From: Reyranella sp. | GTDB lineage: Bacteria > Pseudomonadota > Alphaproteobacteria > Reyranellales > Reyranellaceae | Assembly: GCA_019745575.1 (NCBI GenBank) | Contig: JAIETA010000195.1 | Span: 1-44,064 of the forward strand | Length of the DNA stretch: 44,064 nt | Reading direction: 5' to 3' | In this document: positions 33,451 to 39,616 of the stretch, in pieces | How positions within the stretch are numbered: position 1 is the stretch's first letter | Layout: each line of letters starts with the position of its first letter | Translations under genes and position numbers: made by a program | The notes under the pieces: model-generated | Told to the model about the DNA's origin: nothing | Databases searched by the model: none | What the model saw: the letters and a program-made list of their open reading frames with translations, nothing else

Positions 33451-34110
33451 CTATAGGTCCAACTCGTCGGCGGGCTTCTTCTTGGCCTTCTTAACCTGAG
33501 CCTTCGCCTCTTCAACAGTCATCGTCTCGTCGTACAGCTTCTCACTAATGCCAAAGGCGAGGATGGGACATCCGCCGCCTCCACCGCCTTCGATACGCGG
33601 GAACAACTTGTCCATGTGCGTCGTGGACTGGCCGTAGCTTGAATAGATCCCGAGCTTCTTAAACGTGTTCTCTAGGTGCGAGCTGCGGGTCACAATGATT
33701 CCGACTTCGATGACGCGCAACTCAAAAAGCAGGCGAAAGTTATTTAGGTCGCGGTCGTAGAATGGGTCCTTGTTGTTCCACTCGAGCTCAAGGCCGACAC
33801 CGTTTTTGAAGTTGTCTACCTTGTGCGTTGGGCTCTCCCGAATCGACTCATCTACCTTAATGGAGGTGTGAAACTGGGTTTCCTTCCATCCGCGATTGGC
33901 TAGGTAGCCATCGAACTTCTTCGAGATGGTCGAGCGATTGCCGCCACCAGCAACAATTTCTTGGGTACTGAAACGGAACGCCTTTAGGCATCCCATAACG
34001 TCGTCCCATTCCTTTGGCTTTGCGGTCTTGAGGACGCCGGCAGCGTTGCGCCATTCCCGCACCTCCCAAGTATCTTGGATATCCTTTGGGATGAGGTAGA
34101 GGGTCGCCAT
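33451..34110 (-). CDS. BglII/BstYI-family type II restriction endonuclease
   Basis: Encodes 219 residues. The core VDNFKNGVGLELEWNNKDPFYDRDLNNFRLLFE is split here by length: Asp99, Glu108 and Glu110 give D-x8-E-x-E, the same spacing as BglII D84-x8-E93-x-Q95 (from memory), with Glu for Gln. VGIIVTRSSHLE and GGGGGGCPIL follow, as in the family. I chose ATG 34110 because family similarity begins at MATLYLIPKDIQD and AGAGAAG lies just upstream; the frame stays open to 34512 but that part looks non-coding. It precedes the MT-A70 methylase gene, making a type II R-M pair. BglII and BstYI cut (A/R)GATC(T/Y); this one's site is unknown. Confidence 0.85.
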   Translation of the reverse strand: MATLYLIPKDIQDTWEVREWRNAAGVLKTAKPKEWDDVMGCLKAFRFSTQEIVAGGGNRSTISKKFDGYLANRGWKETQFHTSIKVDESIRESPTHKVDNFKNGVGLELEWNNKDPFYDRDLNNFRLLFELRVIEVGIIVTRSSHLENTFKKLGIYSSYGQSTTHMDKLFPRIEGGGGGGCPILAFGISEKLYDETMTVEEAKAQVKKAKKKPADELDL

Positions 34111-34433
34111 CTTCTTCTCTCGCAAGCTTGGCCCGAGGGGGTCGGCCAAGGATAACGAGATTCCGCCATACGAGTCAGAGCCGGGCGCTGAATCCTGGGG
34201 GCAGATCACCGCCTGCGCGTCCGTGCGCACATGCAATCGTGCATCGTTGGCAAAACTTGCTCGGTCGGCTCCCTTGGAGCGCTCTCCCACAGCGGTACGG
34301 CCTTCACATGAACCGAGATGGCGAACGGTCTGACGAAGCAATCTGGAGAGATTCCCACGGTTTCCACACCCATGTGAACAGATTGGGAACATTCTCCTAG
34401 ACTCCCGCCGCCCGCAATCCGTATTTTCCCTGC
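34111..34433. other. 323-bp divergent intergenic region between R-M and CBASS
   Basis: It must hold the promoters of the restriction gene (minus) and of the CBASS operon (plus). I see nested inverted repeats before the CBASS start: TTCACATG at 34303-34310 with CATGTGAA at 34371-34378, and TTCCCA at 34352-34357 with TGGGAA at 34384-34389. No clear sigma-70 boxes and no gene are seen. Confidence 0.5.
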
Positions 34434-35372
34434 ATGGTAAGTGACGAAACCCCGCCAGAGCTGTTCCGCGTGCTTGCACTCGATGGAGGCGGCGCAAAGG
34501 GCTTTTACACACTAGGCGTGCTGCATGAGATCGAGGCGATGGCCGGTCCGCTCCATGAGCGGTTCAACCTCGTCTATGGCACCAGCACCGGCGCCATCAT
34601 CGCGGCCCTGATCTGCCTGGGCTACTCGGTCGCGGACATCCGAAAGCTCTATCAAGAGCACGTCGTAAAGGTCATGGCGCGGCTCCTCCCGAGCTCCAAG
34701 AGCGCCGCCCTGGCGGACCTAGCTCGGGACGTGTTCAAAGATGCCGCTTTCACGGATGTGAAAACGGGCATCGGGATCGTCTGCACGAAATGGGGCCAAG
34801 AGCGCCCCATGATCTTCAAGGCGAGCAAGACGCAAGCGTTCGGAAGCAAGTCCTCATTCGTGCCCGGCTTCGGGGTGCCGATTGGCGAGGCGGTGCAGGC
34901 GTCCTGCTCGGCATATCCCTTCTTCAAAAAGAAGACGGTCGTCACGAGCCTAGGCGAGTCCATCGAACTCGGGGATGGCGGCTTCTGTGCCAATAACCCG
35001 GCGCTCTACGCGCTCGCGGACGCGACGGTTTCGATGAAGTTGGCGCACGAGAATGTCCGCCTCGTAAGCATCGGCGTGGGCGAGTACCCCTCGCCCAAGG
35101 CCGGGTTGTTCAGTCTCCGCCGCTGGTTCAACTACATGTTCACCGTGCGTCTTCTCCAGAAGACGCTCGAAATCAACACACAGTCGATGGACCAGCTCCG
35201 CATCGTCCTCTTCAAGGACATCAAGACCGTCCGCATCAGTCAGGCGTACACGCAGCCAGAAATGGCGACGGACATGTTCGAGCACAACACCAAAAAGCTC
35301 GATGAACTGTGGCAGCGCGGCCGGCGCTCCTTCGAGGGCCACGAACCGGCGCTCAAAGAATACCTGCTGTAG
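34434..35372 (+). CDS. capV: CBASS patatin phospholipase effector (CapV-like)
   Basis: Encodes 312 residues. The patatin catalytic parts are all present: oxyanion loop DGGGAKG (17-23), nucleophile Ser51 in GTSTG, and Asp181 in GDGGFCANNPALYALAD. The size and order match CapV, which is turned on by a cyclic (oligo)nucleotide and degrades host phospholipids to kill the infected cell. The identification rests mainly on the next gene, a CD-NTase, which starts 10 bp downstream with its AGGAG overlapping this stop. The start ATG has no strong ribosome-binding site. There is no signal peptide, so the protein is cytosolic and acts on the inner membrane. Confidence 0.9.
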   Translation: MVSDETPPELFRVLALDGGGAKGFYTLGVLHEIEAMAGPLHERFNLVYGTSTGAIIAALICLGYSVADIRKLYQEHVVKVMARLLPSSKSAALADLARDVFKDAAFTDVKTGIGIVCTKWGQERPMIFKASKTQAFGSKSSFVPGFGVPIGEAVQASCSAYPFFKKKTVVTSLGESIELGDGGFCANNPALYALADATVSMKLAHENVRLVSIGVGEYPSPKAGLFSLRRWFNYMFTVRLLQKTLEINTQSMDQLRIVLFKDIKTVRISQAYTQPEMATDMFEHNTKKLDELWQRGRRSFEGHEPALKEYLL

Positions 35373-35381
35373 GAGTACGCC

Positions 35382-36278
35382 GTGCCGATCCCCGAATCAC
35401 AACTCGACACCTGGGCGAAGCAGGGCTCTATTTCGCAATCCGCCGATACCTACGCCACGATCAAGAACGCACTCGAAGCGGCGGGTTCTCCGTACGCCTC
35501 GAAGTCCTACGACGTTTTCCTGCAGGGGTCGTACGGCAACGATACAAACGTATTCAAAGACAGCGACGTAGACGTTGTCATCCAGCTCACGTCCACCTAC
35601 TACTACGATACGAGCCGTCTCGCTGAGGACGAAAAGACTGCTTTCCAAAAGCACTTTGTTCCCGCCAGCTACACGCTCGGTGAGTTCAAAACGGACGTTG
35701 CGAAGCACCTTGAAGCCAAGTTCCCGATGCAAGTGCATCCGAGGAAGAAGGCGATCGACGTAGAAGCCAAAGGCAACAGGCGCAGCTCCGATGTGCTCGT
35801 GGCTACCGACTTCAGGCGCTACTATAAATTCAACACGCCGAACGAATACCAGCGTGCGGATGGCCTGTGCTTCTTACTACCCGACGGCACGCGCATCGAG
35901 AATTTCCCGAGGGTCCACTCCGCGCGGTGCACGGACAAGCACAAGGATACAGCGCAGTGGTTCAAACCTACGGTGCGCATCTTTAAGAATATGCGGAATC
36001 GCATGATCGAGGACAAAGTGCTCGCAGAAGGTGTGGCGCCGTCCTACTACCTGGAGGGAATGCTCTACAACGTGCCGAAGGAGAACTTTGGCAAGTCATA
36101 CCAAGAGAGCTTCATCAAATGCTTCAATTGGATCGCAAACGCCGACAAGACGAAGCTCGTGTGCGCACACGGTCTGGAATGGCTGGTGCGAGACAATAGC
36201 CCGACTTCCTGGGCAACCGCAGACTTCGACACGTACATGAAGAGCGCAGCAAAGTATTGGACGGACTGGTGCGGATAG
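35382..36278 (+). CDS. CBASS cGAS/DncV-like nucleotidyltransferase (CD-NTase)
   Basis: Encodes 298 residues from GTG, with AGGAG 7 bp upstream. The Pol-beta nucleotidyltransferase signature is FLQGSYGNDTNVFKDSDVDVVI split as G49-S50, Asp62 and Asp64; a third acidic ligand is probably Asp137 in SSDVLVAT. A helical OAS-type second half ends at AKYWTDWCG. CD-NTases sense phage infection and make cyclic di- or trinucleotides that activate the partner effector, here the patatin encoded upstream. No Cap2/Cap3 (E1/E2, JAB) or HORMA/TRIP13 genes adjoin, so this is a minimal, type I-like CBASS. The product nucleotide and the clade cannot be told by eye. Confidence 0.92.
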   Translation: MPIPESQLDTWAKQGSISQSADTYATIKNALEAAGSPYASKSYDVFLQGSYGNDTNVFKDSDVDVVIQLTSTYYYDTSRLAEDEKTAFQKHFVPASYTLGEFKTDVAKHLEAKFPMQVHPRKKAIDVEAKGNRRSSDVLVATDFRRYYKFNTPNEYQRADGLCFLLPDGTRIENFPRVHSARCTDKHKDTAQWFKPTVRIFKNMRNRMIEDKVLAEGVAPSYYLEGMLYNVPKENFGKSYQESFIKCFNWIANADKTKLVCAHGLEWLVRDNSPTSWATADFDTYMKSAAKYWTDWCG

Positions 36279-36306
36279 GCAACCAGCTGGCGATAAGTGC
36301 CCTAAA

Positions 36307-36351
36307 CAATCGAACTCCGGTTTTCCAAACCTGGGGCTCTGTCGCCCAATT
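36307..36351 (-). other. Degenerate tRNA-like fragment
   Basis: On the minus strand the bases run like the D-loop, anticodon arm and T-loop of a tRNA: AATTGGGCGACAGAGC, then an anticodon stem with loop TTGGAAA (U33 present, anticodon GGA), then AGTTCGATT. The acceptor stem, 5' D-stem and T-stem do not pair, so it is no functional tRNA. It lies in the 185-bp gap after the CD-NTase gene. Confidence 0.3.
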
Positions 36352-36463
36352 CCTTTCCTGCGGGAATCAAATTGCGGAGCGTCGCTTGCAGCCTTTGAGT
36401 GGCCTTTGCATTCCTGAAATTTGCCCCTTTACCCGCTCGGAGCTGGAAGGCAAACAGACTTCC

Positions 36464-36793
36464 ATGATTGTAACTCTGCCGACAGGCACCCAGGACATAC
36501 CGGATGACGGTAAGTATCATTTGGAGGTGTGCGATGATGGCAAAGCCTTCTCGTTTCGCATCGTACCGGGGCGACCAGATGACAAACCGGATGACCCAAA
36601 ATTTATCGCGGGTCTCCTGGCCCAAAGCACAGGCAACATGCTGCTGATCACAAATCTATTGGCATCTGAGATACAGAACGTCGTCGATCATCCGCGGGAC
36701 TTCGGCGTCAACCTACGATGCCGGGTTTGGAGCGCCAAGATGGTGAGCGAAGGCCTGCGCCTTGCGATGCTCACCAAAGATGAGGAAGCGTAG
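36464..36793 (+). CDS. Uncharacterised small protein downstream of CBASS
   Basis: Encodes 109 residues (MIVTLPTGTQDIPDDGKYHLEVCDDGKAF...). The first half is acidic and strand-rich (KYHLEVCDDGKAFSFRIVPGRPDDKPDD); the second is helical (PKFIAGLLAQSTGNMLLITNLLASEIQNVV, KMVSEGLRLAML) and moderately hydrophobic but not clearly transmembrane. I do not recognise it. The ATG at 36464 is chosen because the acidic strand pattern starts there; the frame stays open to 36257 but that part overlaps the CD-NTase end and the tRNA-like fragment. The GIY-YIG gene follows after 46 bp on the same strand, suggesting one unit. Confidence 0.55.
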   Translation: MIVTLPTGTQDIPDDGKYHLEVCDDGKAFSFRIVPGRPDDKPDDPKFIAGLLAQSTGNMLLITNLLASEIQNVVDHPRDFGVNLRCRVWSAKMVSEGLRLAMLTKDEEA

Positions 36794-36839
36794 CCGCTCG
36801 CACGACCAAGAGACCGCATCTGTCGCTGAGAGGGAATCC

Positions 36840-37484
36840 ATGGGAGCGGACTCACATAGATGCACTGATCTACACAAGCTCTTACAGCACAAGCCGCGCT
36901 ACCGATTCCCACCTCCATTTGTACAGCTTCCATTGAACGGCTTGTACTTCATCTTCGACAATGGTCAGTCTGTTCACGAGGGTTTTGACCGGATCGCACG
37001 TATTGGAAGCCACACTGGGCGTAACAATTTGGTACCCCGACTATGGCAGCACATCACGCCCCATGGCCGGAGCAGCTTTCGGTGGGATATAGGAGCGGCA
37101 GTAATCCGAGCCAGAACAAAAGGCTTTGAACTTCCCTCGATGGATGTATGGAACGAGTGCGATTCAATATCGCGGAAGACGGCAATCGAAGACGAGCGAG
37201 TAGGCACTCTAGATAGATTTGAGACGCAATTGTCTGCATATATTGCCAATAGGTTCGTCTTCAGCGTCATTGGGACCCGCGATCAGAGCGAGGCGCTCGA
37301 ACTGGAGAAAGCCTGTATCGCCACGGTCGCGCAGTGCCCCCTGTGTAAGGAGATCACGACTACCGAACTTCAGCCTAAGAAGGGGTTTCTCTGGAACGCG
37401 ATGCATACTGGCCCTCGAAGCCCACGTCTTAACGATCAACAATTGAGTCTTCTGAGAGCGCGGGCTGGTATCGGCGCACGCTAG
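36840..37484 (+). CDS. GIY-YIG-like nuclease domain protein (long form)
   Basis: Encodes 214 residues. GLYFIFDNGQSVHEGFDRIARIGSHTGRNNLVPRLWQHI has the parts of a GIY-YIG domain: strand with G-(L/I)-Y, strand with (A)RIG, then the Arg-bearing helix. A likely metal-binding Glu lies in SEALELEKACIATV. A C-x-x-C pair (QCPLCKE) appears near the C-terminus, together with a long insert. AGAGGG lies 6 bp before the ATG at 36840. It could be a DNA-cutting enzyme of a defence unit with the preceding small protein; I cannot name a system. A 5-bp hairpin overlaps the stop. Confidence 0.65.
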   Translation: MGADSHRCTDLHKLLQHKPRYRFPPPFVQLPLNGLYFIFDNGQSVHEGFDRIARIGSHTGRNNLVPRLWQHITPHGRSSFRWDIGAAVIRARTKGFELPSMDVWNECDSISRKTAIEDERVGTLDRFETQLSAYIANRFVFSVIGTRDQSEALELEKACIATVAQCPLCKEITTTELQPKKGFLWNAMHTGPRSPRLNDQQLSLLRARAGIGAR

Positions 37485-37683
37485 TGCGTAAATGGGCTTT
37501 CCGGGGGCATCCATGACAAGACGCGCTTACAGTGGGTGCTCCCGTCGAGAGTTGCGGAGCCTGCTCGCACACGGCTAGTCCGCGATACCCTAGTCGCCTA
37601 GAATTTTCGTGCGTGCGTATCGGATGGTTTTTGATCCCTGTACCGTTCGCTCGACCGTCTGCCTCGGAGGACTGCAATGCCGT

Positions 37684-37926
37684 CTAACTGGTGGTGCGCG
37701 GACGGCCTGCTGACGGTTGCGGGCGACGCAGAAGGTCTGCAGCTTCTACTCTCAGCACACGCGCTAGACGGTCCACGACGTCTATACCGGCCGCATATTT
37801 GGACCTCTCAAGGGCGCTCACGTAGGTACGGTCGATCTCCGCTCGGTGGGCAAGCTCCTCCTGTGACAGTCCCGCAGACCGCCTACATCGTCTCAAGTTG
37901 AGTGCCAGCACCTCTCGAATCTCCAT
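37684..37926 (-). CDS. XRE-family transcriptional regulator
   Basis: Encodes 80 residues. The Cro/CI-type helix-turn-helix is LSQEELAHRAEIDRTYVSALERSKYAAGIDVVDRLARVLRVEAADLL, in order and with the usual residues (Q-x-x-L-A, S-x-x-S/E). The protein is little more than this domain, like R-M control proteins or toxin-antitoxin regulators. No clear ribosome-binding site precedes the ATG. Two direct repeats lie just upstream. It diverges from the GIY-YIG gene at 38130 and may repress it and itself. Confidence 0.85.
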   Translation of the reverse strand: MEIREVLALNLRRCRRSAGLSQEELAHRAEIDRTYVSALERSKYAAGIDVVDRLARVLRVEAADLLRRPQPSAGRPRTTS

Positions 37927-37949
37927 GCCTAGAAGAGCACGGCCTTGTC

Positions 37950-37973
37950 GAGTATTCTGCCACGGAGTATTCT
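37950..37973. promoter_or_regulatory. Direct repeats before the XRE gene (candidate autoregulatory site)
   Basis: GAGTATTCT occurs at 37950-37958 and again at 37965-37973, 15 bp apart start to start, 24-48 bp from the XRE start codon. An AGAA..TTCT inverted pair follows at 37989-37998. The placement fits binding by the XRE protein itself. Confidence 0.5.
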
Positions 37974-38041
37974 CTACAATCAGTGGCTAGAAGATTCTGT
38001 CTCGCCGATTGCCTTTGGGAGTTTCGAGATAAGTGACCACC

Positions 38042-38119
38042 GGCCGAAAGCGATATTCGCTGCCGTCGCCTTGTAAGCTGCCACGAAAATTCGGCAACTA
38101 GGCCGGAGCGGATATTCGC
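38042..38119 (+). repeat. Imperfect direct repeat before the second GIY-YIG gene
   Basis: A 19-bp stretch at 38042-38060 recurs at 38101-38119 with 15 of 19 bases alike; both end in GATATTCGC. The second copy ends 10 bp before the ATG at 38130. The first is also palindromic (AGCGA TAT TCGCT). They could be operator sites. Confidence 0.5.
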
Positions 38120-38129
38120 GATTCACTCG

Positions 38130-38558
38130 ATGAAAGCCCAACCAATTGACCTTGGTCTTCTCATCAGCCGCGGCTTCACGCAGGTGGCGACGTGGCACCG
38201 TGACTCTGCGAACCGCGTGTCGTTTCTCGGCCATTTCCCCTCTTCCCCAGGCCTCTATCTATTCGTCGAAGGCGAAGTCATCCGGTACGTCGGCTCAGCA
38301 TCGGATGGCTTGCACAGGCGTATGCGCAACTATCAGCGTCGGCAGAACGCGAGAAACTCACTTCGGCCGGTTCATACCAGCCTGGCCGATGCCCTCGGGG
38401 GTGGCGCGTCCATTGCGGTCTTCGTCAAGGTCGTCGCCGACTCCGAGCAGTGTGAATGGAATGGATTACCCGTCGATATCTTGCTTGGAGTCGAAGCTGC
38501 CATAATCAAGAAGATCAACCCATTATGGAACCGGCGTGGACGCCCGCCACTACTCTAG
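38130..38558 (+). CDS. GIY-YIG nuclease-like protein (short form)
   Basis: Encodes 142 residues. SPGLYLFVEGEVIRYVGSASDGLHRRMRNYQ gives the two GIY and YIG strands and the catalytic-type Arg, and LGVEAAIIKKINPLWNRRG gives the metal-binding Glu and the late Asn. The domain fills most of the protein, with a helical N-terminal 35 residues. Such stand-alone forms act as site-specific or structure-specific DNA nucleases; the target is unknown. It is unlike the longer GIY-YIG protein encoded at 36840 in length and inserts. No strong ribosome-binding site is seen. It is divergent from the XRE gene. Confidence 0.8.
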   Translation: MKAQPIDLGLLISRGFTQVATWHRDSANRVSFLGHFPSSPGLYLFVEGEVIRYVGSASDGLHRRMRNYQRRQNARNSLRPVHTSLADALGGGASIAVFVKVVADSEQCEWNGLPVDILLGVEAAIIKKINPLWNRRGRPPLL

Positions 38559-38625
38559 GAACGAGGACTCAGCGTCACTCGGGTACTGCAGCGTAGGGTG
38601 GTGGCGCGATCACAGTGTCCGTTCA

Positions 38626-39027
38626 TCACGAATCAACGGCGAAGTCGATGTCAGAAAGTGCGAGCGTAGTAACCTCTAGGCTGCGTCCTGGTAGCCCTTC
38701 AGTCTCAAGTCCCGGACTTGCCGAGCCGATGACCACCATCAATTCCTCGTCGCTAAAATCTTCAACGCTCCGCTTTTCGATCTGAGCATTGATCCGAGTT
38801 TCCGGTCGGCCCCATGCGCGATCGAGGAGGGCGTTGGTAGCGGCAAGTTGCACCGCTGCGGGAACTTCGGGATCGTCGCGAAGTTCGACCAACTTCTGCA
38901 AACACGCTCTCGTCTCGGCGCGGGCGAGAGTCCGCAACTCGGCAGGTAAGGCCGGGCGGCCCGCCGGATAGGGCGATGCCGTCCCTGGCAGGAACCGGCC
39001 GTGGCCATCGCGTATCACATCTTGCAC
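38626..39027 (-). CDS. DUF5681-like phage-associated protein
   Basis: Encodes 133 residues from GTG with GGAGG 5 bp upstream, the best start signal in the frame. The start RDGHGRFLPGTASPYPAGRP resembles the 'FxPGxSGNPxGRP' opening of DUF5681, then an all-helical middle with VPAAVQLAATNALLDRAWGRP. Proteins of this type are common next to phage and satellite genes and have been likened to small terminase or DNA-binding proteins; I infer, but cannot prove, a packaging-related role. Acidic C-terminus (VEDFSDEELMVVIG). The gene-free region 39028-39616 separates it from the primase gene on the same strand. Confidence 0.6.
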   Translation of the reverse strand: MQDVIRDGHGRFLPGTASPYPAGRPALPAELRTLARAETRACLQKLVELRDDPEVPAAVQLAATNALLDRAWGRPETRINAQIEKRSVEDFSDEELMVVIGSASPGLETEGLPGRSLEVTTLALSDIDFAVDS

Positions 39028-39293
39028 GACAACCTCCGTGATAGGTCGCTTAAACTTGCACTCATGTGGAGGGGCAATGAAAGGAGTTACTCGCGAGTTC
39101 GACAAGATGACTGGGGGCACTCACAAGTGAATGCATAGTTTCCATCGCGCGCGCCTTGCGTCCCGCACGAAAGGCCTCTGCGGGGCTGCGGGACGGGTCG
39201 CAAAGCGTGCACCGGCGGACGACGGCCACCCCGCATGCAAGCTTTGCGGGACAACGTCATCGGCCACCAAACACGCCCCCAGCAGCCCCTAAA

Positions 39294-39309
39294 ATAGACG
39301 TCAGTCTAT
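39294..39309. repeat. Perfect inverted repeat
   Basis: ATAGAC (39294-39299) and GTCTAT (39304-39309) are exact inverses around GTCA. The site is AT-richer than its surroundings and looks like a dimeric protein-binding site. Confidence 0.6.
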
Positions 39310-39501
39310 CGGGAGCATGAGGGGGCATTGTTTCGTCGCCTGGGTCCCGGGATACCGCGATAGGGACAAGGAGACCGCTCCTGATGTCGGGCGCTCTCGG
39401 GCGCTCTACGCGCACTGGCGAACGCTTCGTCGTGCGGTTCCGGTTTTTCTGCGCCCCGCCGGTATTGGGTGGGCTGGGACAGCCGGTATGGGGGTCGTGC
39501 G

Positions 39502-39530
39502 CCCCACCACCCCCGAAGGGGGTGGGGTGG
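39502..39530 (-). terminator. GC-rich hairpin downstream of the primase gene
   Basis: CACCCCC (39508-39514) and GGGGGTG (39518-39524) form a tight stem with the loop GAA, extended by further C/G pairing with a small bulge. It lies about 90 bp beyond the primase stop on that gene's strand. No T-run follows, so it might equally be a protein or packaging signal. Confidence 0.4.
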
Positions 39531-39616
39531 GTGCCCGTACCCTGAGCGTCAGAGTTTTGGGTCCGCCCCGGCTCCGGCCTTAAGGGCGCTAAAACAGGGC
39601 GCGCTGGGAATTACGT

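Larger units (their letters stand above)
39028..39616. other. 589-bp gene-free, repeat-rich region (candidate origin or control region)
   Basis: No convincing gene is found. Three copies of the 8-mer TGCGGGAC or its inverse occur: 39160-39167 (inverse), 39187-39194 and 39245-39252. A perfect inverted repeat ATAGAC/GTCTAT lies at 39294-39309. A GC-rich stem with a GAA loop lies at 39502-39530. Placed just downstream of the primase-helicase gene, it could be the element's replication origin or a promoter region; this is inference. Confidence 0.5.

Noticed and set aside
34111-34512. An N-terminal extension of the restriction endonuclease.
   Set aside because: The added 134 residues are Arg/Cys/Ser-rich with no family likeness, and it would run into the capV start. 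The ATG at 34110 has a better signal.
36257-36463. A longer start for the small protein after CBASS.
   Set aside because: It would begin with a TTG inside the CD-NTase gene and cover the tRNA-like fragment; no ribosome-binding site.
39317-39583. An 88-codon plus-strand frame in the gene-free region.
   Set aside because: It crosses the GC hairpin and reads as Arg/Pro/Gly-rich sequence with no homology I recognise.
39028-39616. Possible CRISPR array in the repeat-rich region.
   Set aside because: The repeats are only 8 bp and unevenly spaced, and no cas genes are present. No CRISPR array is seen anywhere in the window.
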